A stretch of DNA of 64,000 nt from Pseudonocardia sp. TRM90224 (lineage in GTDB: Bacteria > Actinomycetota > Actinomycetes > Mycobacteriales > Pseudonocardiaceae): the NCBI RefSeq assembly GCF_021245725.1, contig NZ_JAJGSX010000034.1:1-64000 (forward strand), written 5' to 3'. Of the stretch, positions 25,491 to 34,338 are shown in pieces (positions within the stretch are counted from its first letter, which is position 1; every line of letters begins with the position of its first letter). Below the pieces are notes generated by a model. That model saw nothing but the letters and a program-made list of their open reading frames with translations. It searched no databases and had not been told where the DNA came from. Made by a program: the position numbers and the translations under genes.

Positions 25491-26276
25491 TCAGGCGGTC
25501 GCCTGCAGCATCGCCGGATCGTCGAGCCAGGCCGCCCGGTCCAGGACCGCCTGGTGCAATCGCTGGAACCGCGAGCTCGGCTCCATGCCGAGCGAGTCGA
25601 CCAGCGCGTGCCGGACCTGCTTGTAGACCATGAGGCACTCGGCGGTGCGACCGCTGCGGTAGAGCGCGATCATGAGGAAGTAGTACGGGTTCTCCCACAG
25701 CGGATGCAGGGCGGTCACCCCGTACAGCTCGCTGATCAGGCGGGAGTGGCGCCCCAGCGCGAGCTCCAGCTCGAACCGGCGCTCGGAGGCGACCAGCCTG
25801 CGCTCGTCGAGCTGGCGGGCCAGCGCGTCGACGACCGGCATCTCCCGCATGTCGGCCAGCGCCGGCCCCCGCCACAGCGAGAGCGCGCACTCCAGCGTGC
25901 GGGACGCCTCCTCCAGCCGGCCGGCGCCCTCCAGCTGCTGCGCGAGCAACGTCATCGCGTCGAACTCGCGCAGGTCGAGCTGGTGGGCGGAGAGATCCAG
26001 GACGTAGCCGGGTGATCGGGTCGCGAGCTCACCGACCCGGCTCCCCGTGGCCACGAGGTGCTTGCGCAGCTTCGACACGTAGACGTGCAGGGCGGACTCC
26101 GCGGTGCGCGGCGGCGCGCCGGACCACAGCGCGTCGATGAGGTGCTGGGTGGACACCACCCGGTCGGCGTGGACGCACAGCACAGCGAGGAGGGTGCGCA
26201 GCTTCAGCGCCGGTGGGGTCACCACACAGCCGTCCGCGTTCTTCACGTCCAGAGGTCCGAGTACGAGAATATTCAC
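25491..26276 (-). CDS. SARP-family transcriptional activator
   Basis: A 261-residue Streptomyces-antibiotic-regulatory-protein type activator. It has an OmpR-like winged helix (MNILVLGPLDV; RTLLAVLCVHADRVVSTQHLIDALW; ALHVYVSKLRKHL) followed by the bacterial transcriptional activation domain (LDLREFDAMTLLAQQLEGAG to the end). SARPs normally activate a neighbouring biosynthetic cluster. The GTG at 26276 has GGAGAGG upstream. Its promoter shares a 38-bp element with the oxygenase operon, which supports it being cluster-linked. Confidence 0.88.
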   Translation of the reverse strand: MNILVLGPLDVKNADGCVVTPPALKLRTLLAVLCVHADRVVSTQHLIDALWSGAPPRTAESALHVYVSKLRKHLVATGSRVGELATRSPGYVLDLSAHQLDLREFDAMTLLAQQLEGAGRLEEASRTLECALSLWRGPALADMREMPVVDALARQLDERRLVASERRFELELALGRHSRLISELYGVTALHPLWENPYYFLMIALYRSGRTAECLMVYKQVRHALVDSLGMEPSSRFQRLHQAVLDRAAWLDDPAMLQATA

Positions 26277-26322
26277 GTCATCCTCTCCGGAGCAGTCGTC
26301 GGCCGGATCGCGGCCGAATCCA

Positions 26323-26360
26323 CGAGCTTCGACGCGACCGCCCGCCCGTGTCATCGGCCG
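26323..26360 (-). promoter_or_regulatory. 38-bp shared element upstream of the SARP gene
   Basis: This is the second copy of the element at 17705-17742, with CGAGCTTCGACGC, ten variable bases and CCGTGTCATCGGCCG in the same order and spacing. It lies 46 bp before the SARP start codon. It suggests autoregulation or control by one regulator of both transcription units. Confidence 0.65.
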
Positions 26361-26407
26361 ATGGTGGAGGCGCCGCCCGCTCTCGTCCGAAGGGATGCCC
26401 CGACGCA

Positions 26408-26486
26408 CCCCGAACTTCCCCACCGTTTTGTGCATCTGCGCGCTCCGCAGGCGCGCAAGTGCACAAAACGGTGGGGAGATTCGGGG
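26408..26486. terminator. Long hairpin behind the VOC gene
   Basis: A 79-bp inverted repeat with arms of about 36 bp: CCCCACCGTTTTGTGCA on one side and TGCACAAAACGGTGGGG on the other, closed by a GC-rich loop. It starts six bases after the VOC gene stop codon and separates it from the SARP promoter. No U-tract is present; a factor-independent terminator or a REP-like repeat are both possible. Confidence 0.6.
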
Positions 26487-26491
26487 GCCGG

Positions 26492-26848
26492 CTAGCCCTG
26501 ATCCACCTCCTGCACGAAGAGGATCTTGTTGCCGGCCGGGTCGACCGCTTCCGCGGTCTTCACGAACCCGTAGTCGTTGATCTCCCCCACGGCGACGTCG
26601 ACGGCCGCGCACGCGGCGCGCTGCGCATCGAGATCCAGCACGCCGACGACGGCCGTGGTGCGGCCGGCGGGCTCCGGGTCGACCGACACCTGGATCCAGG
26701 CGTTCCCGGTCAGCTGCCACTCGGCGACACCCTCCATCGGTACGAGGTCGGGGGCCCGCCCGATCCAGCTCTGGTACCAGGCGACGGCCTTCTCGTGGTC
26801 GGTGACGGGGAGGACGGCCACCACGCTTGCGAAGTTCGAATCGGACAT
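26492..26848 (-). CDS. VOC-family (glyoxalase/bleomycin-resistance) protein
   Basis: A 118-residue single-module vicinal-oxygen-chelate protein. It opens with SVVAVLPVTDHEKAVAWYQSWIG, and ends in the typical VDPAGNKILFVQ strand. Such proteins are metal-dependent enzymes or drug-binding proteins; substrate unknown. It lies between the AraC gene and the SARP gene on the same strand, insulated from SARP by a hairpin. Confidence 0.8.
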   Translation of the reverse strand: MSDSNFASVVAVLPVTDHEKAVAWYQSWIGRAPDLVPMEGVAEWQLTGNAWIQVSVDPEPAGRTTAVVGVLDLDAQRAACAAVDVAVGEINDYGFVKTAEAVDPAGNKILFVQEVDQG

Positions 26849-26899
26849 GCGCCGACGGTAGGAGCAGCCCCGACCCGCGGTCTTGGAAAAAAGAAGACG

Positions 26900-27766
26900 T
26901 CAGTCAGTTGCGCAGTCGGCCAGGCTCATCGATTCCGGGTACTGCGTGGCGGCGAGGAACCGGCTCGGGGACATCCCCGCGAACTCCCTGAACTCGGCGT
27001 TCATGTGCGACTGGTCGTAGTACCCGTGCGCGATCGCCGTCCGGCCGAACGAATCCGCCCCGTCCCGCAGCGCCGCCGCCAGCCCTCGGAACCGGACGAT
27101 GCGGGAGAACAGCTTGGGCTTCACCCCGACCTGGGCCTCGAACAGGCTGGTGAAGCGCTTCGGCGAGGCCCCGATCCGGTCGAGGATGCTCGCGACCGGG
27201 ATCCGCCCACCGGCCCGCTCGATCTCGGCGACGGCATACGCCACGCGGGGATCGGTGCCGAACCTGCCCGTGAGCCGATCCGCGAGCCGATCCGTGATCC
27301 AGCGCCCGACCAGCTCCAGCCGGGTCTGATCGGAGCTCGCCTCGTCGAGGCGCTCGGCGAGGCGACGCGCCTCGGCGCCGATCAGTTCGGTCAGATCCGC
27401 AGTGGCGCCGGTGAGCTCGTCCAGCGGAACACCGAACATGCCCAGCGCCCCCGCGGGCCGCAGCCGGACGACGAGCACCCGCGACCGCACGGCGGGGGTC
27501 TCGATCACGAGCGGGCTCAGGATGAGCCCGGTGAGGCTCGTCAGCGGGTTGTCGGTGACGGAATCGCCGTCGACGACCCGGAAGGGCGCGTCGAGCTGCA
27601 CGATCAGGTCGAGATCACCCGTCGGGTAGAAGCGCTCCCGCCGCTGCGCGAGCTGCCCGTCGAACAGCCAGATGTACTCGACGAGTCCGGCGAGCGCGCT
27701 CGGCTGCCAGGTCAGCTGCGTCCAGGAACCCAGCTCGGACTCTTCGCGCCTGGAGACGACCTCCAC
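26900..27766 (-). CDS. AraC-family regulator with DUF6597-type sensor domain
   Basis: A 288-residue AraC regulator. The N-terminal sensor contains LVEYIWLFDGQ and RFYPTGDLDLIVQLDAPF, typical of DUF6597. The C-terminal DNA-binding part has IPVASILDRIGASPKRFTSLF and a second helix-turn-helix ending in SHMNAEFREFAGMSPSRF. It lies 25 bp downstream of the large kinase gene and 51 bp upstream of the VOC gene, so it probably regulates the VOC gene. Confidence 0.85.
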   Translation of the reverse strand: MEVVSRREESELGSWTQLTWQPSALAGLVEYIWLFDGQLAQRRERFYPTGDLDLIVQLDAPFRVVDGDSVTDNPLTSLTGLILSPLVIETPAVRSRVLVVRLRPAGALGMFGVPLDELTGATADLTELIGAEARRLAERLDEASSDQTRLELVGRWITDRLADRLTGRFGTDPRVAYAVAEIERAGGRIPVASILDRIGASPKRFTSLFEAQVGVKPKLFSRIVRFRGLAAALRDGADSFGRTAIAHGYYDQSHMNAEFREFAGMSPSRFLAATQYPESMSLADCATD

Positions 27767-27791
27767 AAAAGCAGGGTACGACCAGGAGGCC

Positions 27792-30700
27792 TCACCACTC
27801 GTCTCCCGCGAACAGGGAAACCGTGCCGCTGCCGCGGTCGAGCCGGTAGACGAGATCAGCGCCGAAGGCCGCCAGGTAGAGACCGCCGTCGGGGGCCGAG
27901 GCCAACCCGCCGGGCCGGTTCAGGTTCGTCTGGAGCGCATCCCGCGGCACGATGCTCAACGCGGTGGATCCCGTTCCCACCACGGTCGAGATGGTTCCGT
28001 CGGGGGCGATCCGGCGGACCCGCTGGCTCCCCTCATCGGCGACGAGCAACCCTCCGTCGGCGTCGAGGAGCACCCCGCTCGGCGCCGTCAACTGCGCCGA
28101 GCGCGCCGGCCCGCCGTCGCCCGCTGCGCCTGCGGTCCCCGTGCCGGCGAACGTCGTGATGACGCCGTCGGTGCCGATCCGGCGGATCCGCCGATTGTTG
28201 TTGTCGGCGACGAACAGCACCCCGTCCGGGGCGCGGACCAGCGCATACGGGTTGTCGAACTGGGCCGCTGCGGCCGGGCCGCCGTCGCCGGAGAACCCGT
28301 CCGTCCCTGTCCCTGCGACGGTGCTGACGTTCCCGGCCGGGTCGATCCGACGGATGCGCGCCGACGAGCGCTCGACGATCAGCAGGCTGCCGTCCGGGGC
28401 CAGCACGATCGAGGTGGGGTCGGCGACCGCGGTCGATCCGGCCGGACCCCCGTCGGCGGACAGGTCGGACCGCCCGTTGCCGGCGAACGTCGAGATCACG
28501 CCGTCGGGTGTGACATGGCGGATCCGGTTGTTGTCGGTGTCGGCGATGTACAGCCCACCGTCAGCGCCGCAGGCGACCCCACGCGGGTGGTTCAGCTGCG
28601 CCGCCGTCGCCTCTCCACCGTCACCGGAGAAGCCCGGCACGCCGGTGCCGGCGACGGTCGTGATCGTCCCGTCCGCCGGGTCGATCCGTCGCACCCTGGC
28701 GCCGCTGGTCTCCGAGAGGACTAGCCGCCCGTTCGGGTCGAGGCACATGAACGCCGGCCCGTCGAGGCTCGCCTTCGTCGCCGGTCCGCCGTCACCGGGG
28801 TAGCCGGGCCCGCCGCCCGCAACCGTGCTGATGATCCCCGCGCCGTCGATCTTGCGGATGCGGTTGTTGCGGTCGTCCGCCACGTAGAACGATCCGTCGG
28901 CGCCGCGCGCCACCGCAACGGGCTCGGCGAGCGCCGCGCCCCGCGCCGGCCCGCCGTCGCCCGAGAAGCCCGCCCGCCCGGTGCCCGCAACAGTGTGGAC
29001 GACGCCGGTCGCGTCGATCTCGTGGACGCTGTACCGGCCGGCCACGAAGACGTTCCCGCCGGTACCGAGCGCGATGGCGGTCACGGCGAGCGCTTCACCG
29101 GCTGCCGGCACCCCGTCGCGGGCCGGGTTGCTGGTCCCGTCACCGATGACCGTGTTGATCTTCCCGTCCGGCGTCACCCGGCGCACGCGGTAGTCCCAGT
29201 TGTCCGCGATGTAGACGGTGCCGTCGGCAGCGACGGCGAGGTCGCGGCCCGACATGAAGCCCGCCTGGACCGCCGACCCGCCGTCGCCCGTCGACTCGTT
29301 CCGCCCGTTGCCCGCAACCGTGGTCAGCCGGCCGCCCGCCTCGATGTGCCGGACCCGGGGGAAGTTCCCTTCGGAGAAGTAGAGGCTGCCGTCGGCGCCG
29401 AGCGCGAGCGCGAGCGGAGCGTTGATCTCCGCGCCGAGCGCGACGGTTCCGTCCTCCGTGTACCCCGCGGTCCCGTTGCCGGCGATCGTGGTGATCGTCC
29501 CCGCCGGGTCGACCCTGCGGATGCGGTGGTTGGCGTTGTCGGCGATGTAGAGGTTGCCGCTGTCGTCGATGGCGAGCCCTCGCGGGGTGTCCAGCTTCGC
29601 CGCGGTCGCGGGCCCGCCGTCGCCGGTGTAACCCGGATCGCCGGTCCCGGCGACCGGCTCGATCGCGCCCGCCGGCGTCAGCCGGTCGACGCGGTCTTCG
29701 CGGGCGTAAGTGAAGTAGACGTTCCCCTTCTTGTCCGCCGCCATCGTCGCGATCCGGTCCGTCAGCACCGTGGCCGCAACCGGTGGTGGCGGCGCTGCCG
29801 CCGGCGCCCCGGCGCCCGGTGCCCCACCGCCTCGCCACACCAGCAGCCCCGCCGTCGCCAGGACGGCGACGACGGCCAGCAGCGCGATCCCGACCAGCAG
29901 GCCCCGGCGGCGACCAGGGGGTTGCAGGTCCGTCGGCGCCTCCACCGGCCATCGGGGCGGCACCGGAACCGTGTACCCGTCCACCGGCGGCGACCAGGCC
30001 TGCAGCGGGGGCGGCTGGGACGACTGCAGCGGCCGGGGTGGCAGGGACGGGCCCGGCCCCGCGAGCCCAGCTTCCGAGAGCGCAGCCACGAACTCACCGC
30101 AGGTCCGGTACCGCTGCGCGGGAACCTTGGCGATCGCCTTCGCCAGCACCGCGTCGACCGCCGTCGGTATAGCGGGGTCGTCCCGGCTCAGCGCCGGCGG
30201 CGGCGCAGTGAGGTGCGCGCTGAACATCTCGGCGAACGTCGTCCGGTCGAACGGCGGCGCACCACGCAGGCACGTGTACGCGGTGCACCCCAGCCCGTAC
30301 ACGTCGATCGACGGCTCCGGCGTGCTGCCCACCTCGAACCGCTCCGGCGCCATGTACGCGAGCGTCCCCGCGACCAGCTGCAGGCTCTGCACGCTCACGT
30401 CGTGCCTGCTGGTCAGGCCGAAATCGGAGAGGTAGGCCCGCCCGTCGCGCTCCACCAGCACGTTCGCCGGCTTCACGTCGCGGTGCACCATCCCCTTGGC
30501 GTGCGCGGCGTCCAGTGCGGCAGCGACCTGTGCGAGCAGCCGGCAGGTCTCCGCCAACCCCAGCGGGCCGTGCTCCGCGATCAACGCGCTGAGGTCACGA
30601 CCCTCGACGAGCCGCATCGCGAGGTAGAGCCGCCCGTCCGCCTCACCGGCATCGTGCACCGTGATGACGTTCGGGTGCTCCAGCATCGCAGCGAGCCGCG

Positions 30701-30881
30701 CCGCGCGCTCGAATCGCCGCCGGAAGCCCTCGTCGTGCGCCAGGTCGCCGGAAAGCACCTTGAGCGCGACCGCTCGGTCGAGCCGCAGGTGCGTCGCGCG
30801 GTAGACGACTCCTTCGCCACCCCGTCCGATCAGCGCGTCGAGCCGGTAGCCGGCTAGCTGCGAGCCCGATTCGAGAGCCAC
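27792..30881 (-). CDS. Membrane Ser/Thr kinase with an extracellular NHL beta-propeller
   Basis: A 1029-residue PknD-type receptor kinase. The cytoplasmic kinase (about residues 10-270) has IGRGGEGVVYRA, VALKVL, HRDVKPANVLV and DFGLTSR. A Pro-rich linker is followed by one transmembrane helix (LLVGIALLAVVAVLATAGLL near residue 325). The outer part has about eleven repeats of 50-60 residues with the pattern TTVAGTG ... GDGGPATAAQL ... P-G-A-D-G-LYIADN-NRIRR, that is, NHL-type propeller blades. Mycobacterial PknD has six blades, so this sensor is about twice as large. Ligand unknown. GTG start at 30881. Confidence 0.88.
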   Translation of the reverse strand: MALESGSQLAGYRLDALIGRGGEGVVYRATHLRLDRAVALKVLSGDLAHDEGFRRRFERAARLAAMLEHPNVITVHDAGEADGRLYLAMRLVEGRDLSALIAEHGPLGLAETCRLLAQVAAALDAAHAKGMVHRDVKPANVLVERDGRAYLSDFGLTSRHDVSVQSLQLVAGTLAYMAPERFEVGSTPEPSIDVYGLGCTAYTCLRGAPPFDRTTFAEMFSAHLTAPPPALSRDDPAIPTAVDAVLAKAIAKVPAQRYRTCGEFVAALSEAGLAGPGPSLPPRPLQSSQPPPLQAWSPPVDGYTVPVPPRWPVEAPTDLQPPGRRRGLLVGIALLAVVAVLATAGLLVWRGGGAPGAGAPAAAPPPPVAATVLTDRIATMAADKKGNVYFTYAREDRVDRLTPAGAIEPVAGTGDPGYTGDGGPATAAKLDTPRGLAIDDSGNLYIADNANHRIRRVDPAGTITTIAGNGTAGYTEDGTVALGAEINAPLALALGADGSLYFSEGNFPRVRHIEAGGRLTTVAGNGRNESTGDGGSAVQAGFMSGRDLAVAADGTVYIADNWDYRVRRVTPDGKINTVIGDGTSNPARDGVPAAGEALAVTAIALGTGGNVFVAGRYSVHEIDATGVVHTVAGTGRAGFSGDGGPARGAALAEPVAVARGADGSFYVADDRNNRIRKIDGAGIISTVAGGGPGYPGDGGPATKASLDGPAFMCLDPNGRLVLSETSGARVRRIDPADGTITTVAGTGVPGFSGDGGEATAAQLNHPRGVACGADGGLYIADTDNNRIRHVTPDGVISTFAGNGRSDLSADGGPAGSTAVADPTSIVLAPDGSLLIVERSSARIRRIDPAGNVSTVAGTGTDGFSGDGGPAAAAQFDNPYALVRAPDGVLFVADNNNRRIRRIGTDGVITTFAGTGTAGAAGDGGPARSAQLTAPSGVLLDADGGLLVADEGSQRVRRIAPDGTISTVVGTGSTALSIVPRDALQTNLNRPGGLASAPDGGLYLAAFGADLVYRLDRGSGTVSLFAGDEW

Positions 30882-30971
30882 GCGGGCAACACCCCCCCAT
30901 TACCTTCACCGCACACCCCGGCGCGAGGTTACTGAAGCGGATCAGGGAACAGGACCGGCGCGATCCAGCTG

Positions 30972-32420
30972 TTACAGGGCGGGCAGCTCGTCCTTCCACG
31001 GGCGCGCCCGCTCCAACTGGGCCGCGACCGCGAGGAGCACGTCCTCACGCCCGTGATCAGCAACGAGCTGCGCACCTATCGGCAAGCCCAGGGTCGTCCG
31101 GCCGGCCGGGAGGCTGATCGCCGGCTGGCCGGTGATGTTGAACGCGCGGGTGAACGCGATGTACGGGTCGCCCAGCGGGGCGAGCTCCTCCTCGGAGCCC
31201 TCGTCGAAGGTGCCGAGCGGGGCGGCGGGCATCGCCGTGGTCGGGGTCAGCAGCAGGTCGAACCCGTCGGCCCACCACTGCAGCATGCTCCGCCGGAACC
31301 GCGTGGCCGCCGCGAGCGCCAGCACGTGCTCGGACGCGCTCATCGCAAGCAGCCGCTGGTAGCGCTCCCAGTTGAGGGGTTCCATGTCGGCCGGGGTGAG
31401 GTCCCGCCCGAGCGCACGGGCGAGGCCGGCGAGCGAGAGCAGCATCGGGCTCGTCGCGGCGATCCCGACCGTGCTGCGGTCGTCGAGCGCGGTCTCCTCC
31501 AGCGCCTTCGGGTACGCGAGCTCGACGTGGTGGCCGAGCGATTCGAGCAGCCGCGCGGTGGACGCGACGGCGGCGACGATCTCCGGATGCACGGTGACGC
31601 CGAAGGACCCGCGGTCGAGCACCCCGATCCGGAGCGGGCGGGGATCGGTGCGCAGCTCCTCGACGTAGGGACGGCTGGGCGGCGGGGCGACAACGAGGTC
31701 ACCGACGCCGGGGCCGTGCACCGCGTCGAGCAACGCGGCGGTGTCGCGGACCGTGCGGCTCACGCCGAGGAAGACCGCCGGCCCCGACTCGTCGGCGTAC
31801 GGGCCGGCGCTGATCCGTCCGCGGGACGGCTTGAGCCCGACCAGTCCGCAGAGCGCCGCCGGGATCCGGATGGAGCCGGAACCGTCGGAGGCCTGCGCGA
31901 TCGGCACCATCCCGGCAGCCACGGCGGCGGTGGCACCACCGCTCGAACCGCCGGTCGAGTGGGAGAGCAACCACGGGTTGCGGGTGCGTCCCCAGGCCGT
32001 CGACTCGGTCGTCGGCAGGGCGGCGAACTCGGGTGACGTGGTGCGCCCCGCGGTGACCAAACCGGCCGCACGGAGCCGCGCGACGAGCGTGGAGTCGGCC
32101 GGGGCCGGGAGGGCGAGCTCCTTCAACCGGATGTTCCCGTTGGACTCGGGCTGCCCGGCGTACGGGGCCACGAAGTCCTTGAGCAGGAACGGGACGCCGG
32201 TGAAGGGGCCGGCCGGGAGCCCGGCGGCGACGGTCGCCCGGGCGTGGTCGAACCACCGCATTGCGACCGCGTTGATCGTGGGGTCCAGCGCCTCGATCCG
32301 CTCGATCGCGGCTTCGAGCAGCTCCGCGGCGGACACCTCGCCCGACCGGAGCAGATCTGCCTGGTCGGTGGCGTCCATCCAGCGCGTCTGCGCCGCGAGG
32401 CCGCCGGAGATCGTCGTCAC
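30972..32420 (-). CDS. Amidase-signature hydrolase
   Basis: A 482-residue amidase-signature enzyme with the Ser-cisSer-Lys triad: Lys in VPFLLKDFVAPYAG, the bridging Ser in STGGSSGGATAAVAAG and the nucleophilic Ser in QASDGSGSIRIPAALCGLVGLK. It hydrolyses an amide or urea-type bond of unknown substrate. The GTG at 32420 overlaps the stop of the cupin gene (GTGA). The operon order IclR-cupin-amidase suggests a small catabolic unit. Confidence 0.88.
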   Translation of the reverse strand: MTTISGGLAAQTRWMDATDQADLLRSGEVSAAELLEAAIERIEALDPTINAVAMRWFDHARATVAAGLPAGPFTGVPFLLKDFVAPYAGQPESNGNIRLKELALPAPADSTLVARLRAAGLVTAGRTTSPEFAALPTTESTAWGRTRNPWLLSHSTGGSSGGATAAVAAGMVPIAQASDGSGSIRIPAALCGLVGLKPSRGRISAGPYADESGPAVFLGVSRTVRDTAALLDAVHGPGVGDLVVAPPPSRPYVEELRTDPRPLRIGVLDRGSFGVTVHPEIVAAVASTARLLESLGHHVELAYPKALEETALDDRSTVGIAATSPMLLSLAGLARALGRDLTPADMEPLNWERYQRLLAMSASEHVLALAAATRFRRSMLQWWADGFDLLLTPTTAMPAAPLGTFDEGSEEELAPLGDPYIAFTRAFNITGQPAISLPAGRTTLGLPIGAQLVADHGREDVLLAVAAQLERARPWKDELPAL

Positions 32421-32725
32421 GACCCGGCACCTCCGAGGACCTCGACGAGGATGTTCTTGTAGCGGTGGGCACCGATGTTGGTGAAGCTGTGCAGCTCCCC
32501 CGCGCCGTGCCACTCGACGGTCTCGCCGCTGAGCGCGCGCTCGACCGGCTCGCCGTTCGCGTTGTGCACCTCCAGCCGGCCGTCGGTCAGGTTCACGAGC
32601 AGGTACGGGTTCTCGTGCAGGTGCAGCGCGAGCTCACCGCCCGCGGCCACGTCGACCAGCCACACACGGATGGAGTCGTTCTCGAACAGGACGCGGTTGC
32701 CCACCGGGGCGAGTTGCGCGTTCAC
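32417..32725 (-). CDS. Small cupin protein
   Basis: A 102-residue single cupin barrel: RVWLVDVAAGGELALHLHENPYLLVNLTDG carries a His-x-His pair like motif 1, and ETVEWHGAGELHSFTN resembles motif 2. Function is unknown; it may be a metal-dependent isomerase of the amide pathway. The GTG at 32725 is one base after the IclR stop, and the stop overlaps the amidase start. Confidence 0.8.
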   Translation of the reverse strand: MNAQLAPVGNRVLFENDSIRVWLVDVAAGGELALHLHENPYLLVNLTDGRLEVHNANGEPVERALSGETVEWHGAGELHSFTNIGAHRYKNILVEVLGGAGS

Positions 32726-32726
32726 T

Positions 32727-33533
32727 TCAGTTGCCCTTCTTCCGGTTCAGTCGGAATGCCTGTGTGAGCTCGGCGGCGTCGCGGGAGATCTCCCGGCACA
32801 CCTCGACCATGCGCCGTCCCCGTTCTAGGACGTCGTCGTCGCTCCACTTCGCACTGATGTTCGCGATCGCCGCTGCACCGAGCACCTCCGACCGCGCGTT
32901 GAGGATCGGTGCCGCGACCGCGGAGATCCCGACCTCGACGTCGCCGGCGCTGATGGCGTAACCGACATCGCGGATCTCCGCGAGGTCGCGGGCCACGAGA
33001 TCGGGATCGGTCGGGGTCGCGTCCGTGAACGGCGCGAGCGAACCCGCCAGGTACTCGTCGATCAACGGTTGCGGCGCGTGCGCCAGCACCGCGCGGGACG
33101 CGGCCCCGACGTGCAGCGGCAACCGCTTGCCGACGTCGCAGAACAAGTGCACGTTCAGGTCACCGTTGATCCTGTCGACGAACACGACGTGATCGCCGTC
33201 GGGGATCGCGAGCGTGATGCACTCGGTGTAGTGGTCCGCGAGCGTCGAGAGGCGGCCTTCGGCGACCTTCCGCAGGTTCGTGCGGTCCAGCAGCATCCGC
33301 GACATCTCGACGACCTGCCACGTCATCACGTACCCGGCACCGGGGCCGGCCTGGCGGACGTACCCGCCGGCGATCAGGGTCGAGGCGACGCGGAACGCCG
33401 CGACCTCCGAGGTGCCCAGCTCGGCCGCCAGCTGGGCGAGGGGAACCGGACCCCGGGCGTGGGCGATGACCCGCAGGCCGTCGAGAACGCGGAGCGCGGA
33501 GGACAGCGTGTTCTTCTCCACCGCTGTACTCAT
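32727..33533 (-). CDS. IclR-family regulator
   Basis: A 268-residue IclR regulator with an N-terminal winged helix (SALRVLDGLRVIAHARGPVP, LAQLAAELGTSEVAAFRVAS) and a C-terminal GAF-like effector domain (LPLHVGAASRAVLAHAP; GISAVAAPILNARSEVLGAAAI). It is the first gene of the cupin-amidase operon and probably autoregulated through the dyad at 33540-33556. The ATG at 33533 has AAAGGAA upstream. Confidence 0.88.
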   Translation of the reverse strand: MSTAVEKNTLSSALRVLDGLRVIAHARGPVPLAQLAAELGTSEVAAFRVASTLIAGGYVRQAGPGAGYVMTWQVVEMSRMLLDRTNLRKVAEGRLSTLADHYTECITLAIPDGDHVVFVDRINGDLNVHLFCDVGKRLPLHVGAASRAVLAHAPQPLIDEYLAGSLAPFTDATPTDPDLVARDLAEIRDVGYAISAGDVEVGISAVAAPILNARSEVLGAAAIANISAKWSDDDVLERGRRMVEVCREISRDAAELTQAFRLNRKKGN

Positions 33534-33539
33534 TAATTC

Positions 33540-33556
33540 CTTTCATTATCTGAAAG
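33540..33556. promoter_or_regulatory. IclR operator-like dyad
   Basis: CTTTCA-N5-TGAAAG lies seven bases upstream of the IclR start codon and overlaps its ribosome site. A related GGAAAGC half-site is about 20 bp further upstream. Autorepression by the IclR protein is inferred. Confidence 0.55.
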
Positions 33557-33693
33557 TTGACTTGCGTTGTTGGAAAGCGGGCTCGACAGTAGGTCGCCGC
33601 TGAACCCTCGTCAAGTCGGGCTCCCCGCACCGGCTGGGAGCATTCCCCTACCCGGGTTGTCGGGCCCGCCGTGATGTGATCGACAAGGCACTC

Positions 33694-33760
33694 GGGAGAC
33701 CGCTGATCAGCGGCTTCTCCCAGTGGCTGAGCACGGGCCGCCCGTCGTCAGCGGGCGGCC
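33694..33760. terminator. Two hairpins at the 3' end of the TetR gene
   Basis: GGCCGCCCG-N7-CGGGCGGCC at 33736-33760 overlaps the last codons of the TetR gene, and a second dyad at 33694-33721 has the core CCGCTGATCAGCGG flanked by GGGAGA and TTCTCCC. Together they probably end the TetR transcript before the IclR promoter. Confidence 0.55.
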
Positions 33761-34311
33761 ATCCCCTGCCAGATCAGGTCGGTGAGGCGCTCGGCGTCGC
33801 CTCGCCAGTCGTCGTCCGGGTCGAGGAACATCAGGCCGGCCAGGCCGCGCAGCGCGGTCCCGGGGTCGATGTCCGCGCGCACCGTCCCGGCCCGGACGTT
33901 CGCCTCCACCAGCATCGACGCCGCGCCGTGCATCGCCTTGTACGCGTCGGCGACCACACCCTCCGCCGACGCGCTCGCGGCCTTCAGCGCGGCCGCCAGT
34001 CCTCTTTTGGTCATCATGTAGCGCGCGAGGTGCTCGGTCGCCCAGGTGCGGAACGCCTGCTCCGGGCTCTGCGACTCCAGCAGCGCCGGCACGATCTCGA
34101 CGATCTGGCGCACCTCGCGCTCGTAGACGGCCAGCACGAGCGCGTCCTGCGTGGGGAAGTGCCGGTAAACGGTCCCGACGCCCACGCCGGCCTGCTTCGC
34201 GATGGCGTTGAACGAGAGGTCTCCCGCGGTGATCGACTGCGCGGCGGCGGCGAGGATGCGGTCGTGGTTGCGCCGGGTGTCCGCGCGGCGGTGGCTGACC
34301 GATCCCGTCAT
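33748..34311 (-). CDS. TetR-family repressor of the molybdenum hydroxylase genes
   Basis: A 187-residue TetR regulator: RRNHDRILAAAAQSITAGDLSFNAIAKQAGVGVGTVYRHF is the DNA-binding part (split across helices 1-3), followed by a ligand domain ending in LIWQGMAAR. It is divergent from the three-subunit oxidoreductase at 34454, with an 18-bp palindrome in the spacer of that promoter, so it is most likely its repressor. Confidence 0.88.
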   Translation of the reverse strand: MTGSVSHRRADTRRNHDRILAAAAQSITAGDLSFNAIAKQAGVGVGTVYRHFPTQDALVLAVYEREVRQIVEIVPALLESQSPEQAFRTWATEHLARYMMTKRGLAAALKAASASAEGVVADAYKAMHGAASMLVEANVRAGTVRADIDPGTALRGLAGLMFLDPDDDWRGDAERLTDLIWQGMAAR

Positions 34312-34338
34312 CGCCCCTCCATAGGATCACCGACGCCG

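Noticed and set aside
27792..30881. Several separate genes in the NHL repeat region
   Set aside because: The frame is continuous from the kinase through the transmembrane helix to the last repeat with no internal stop.
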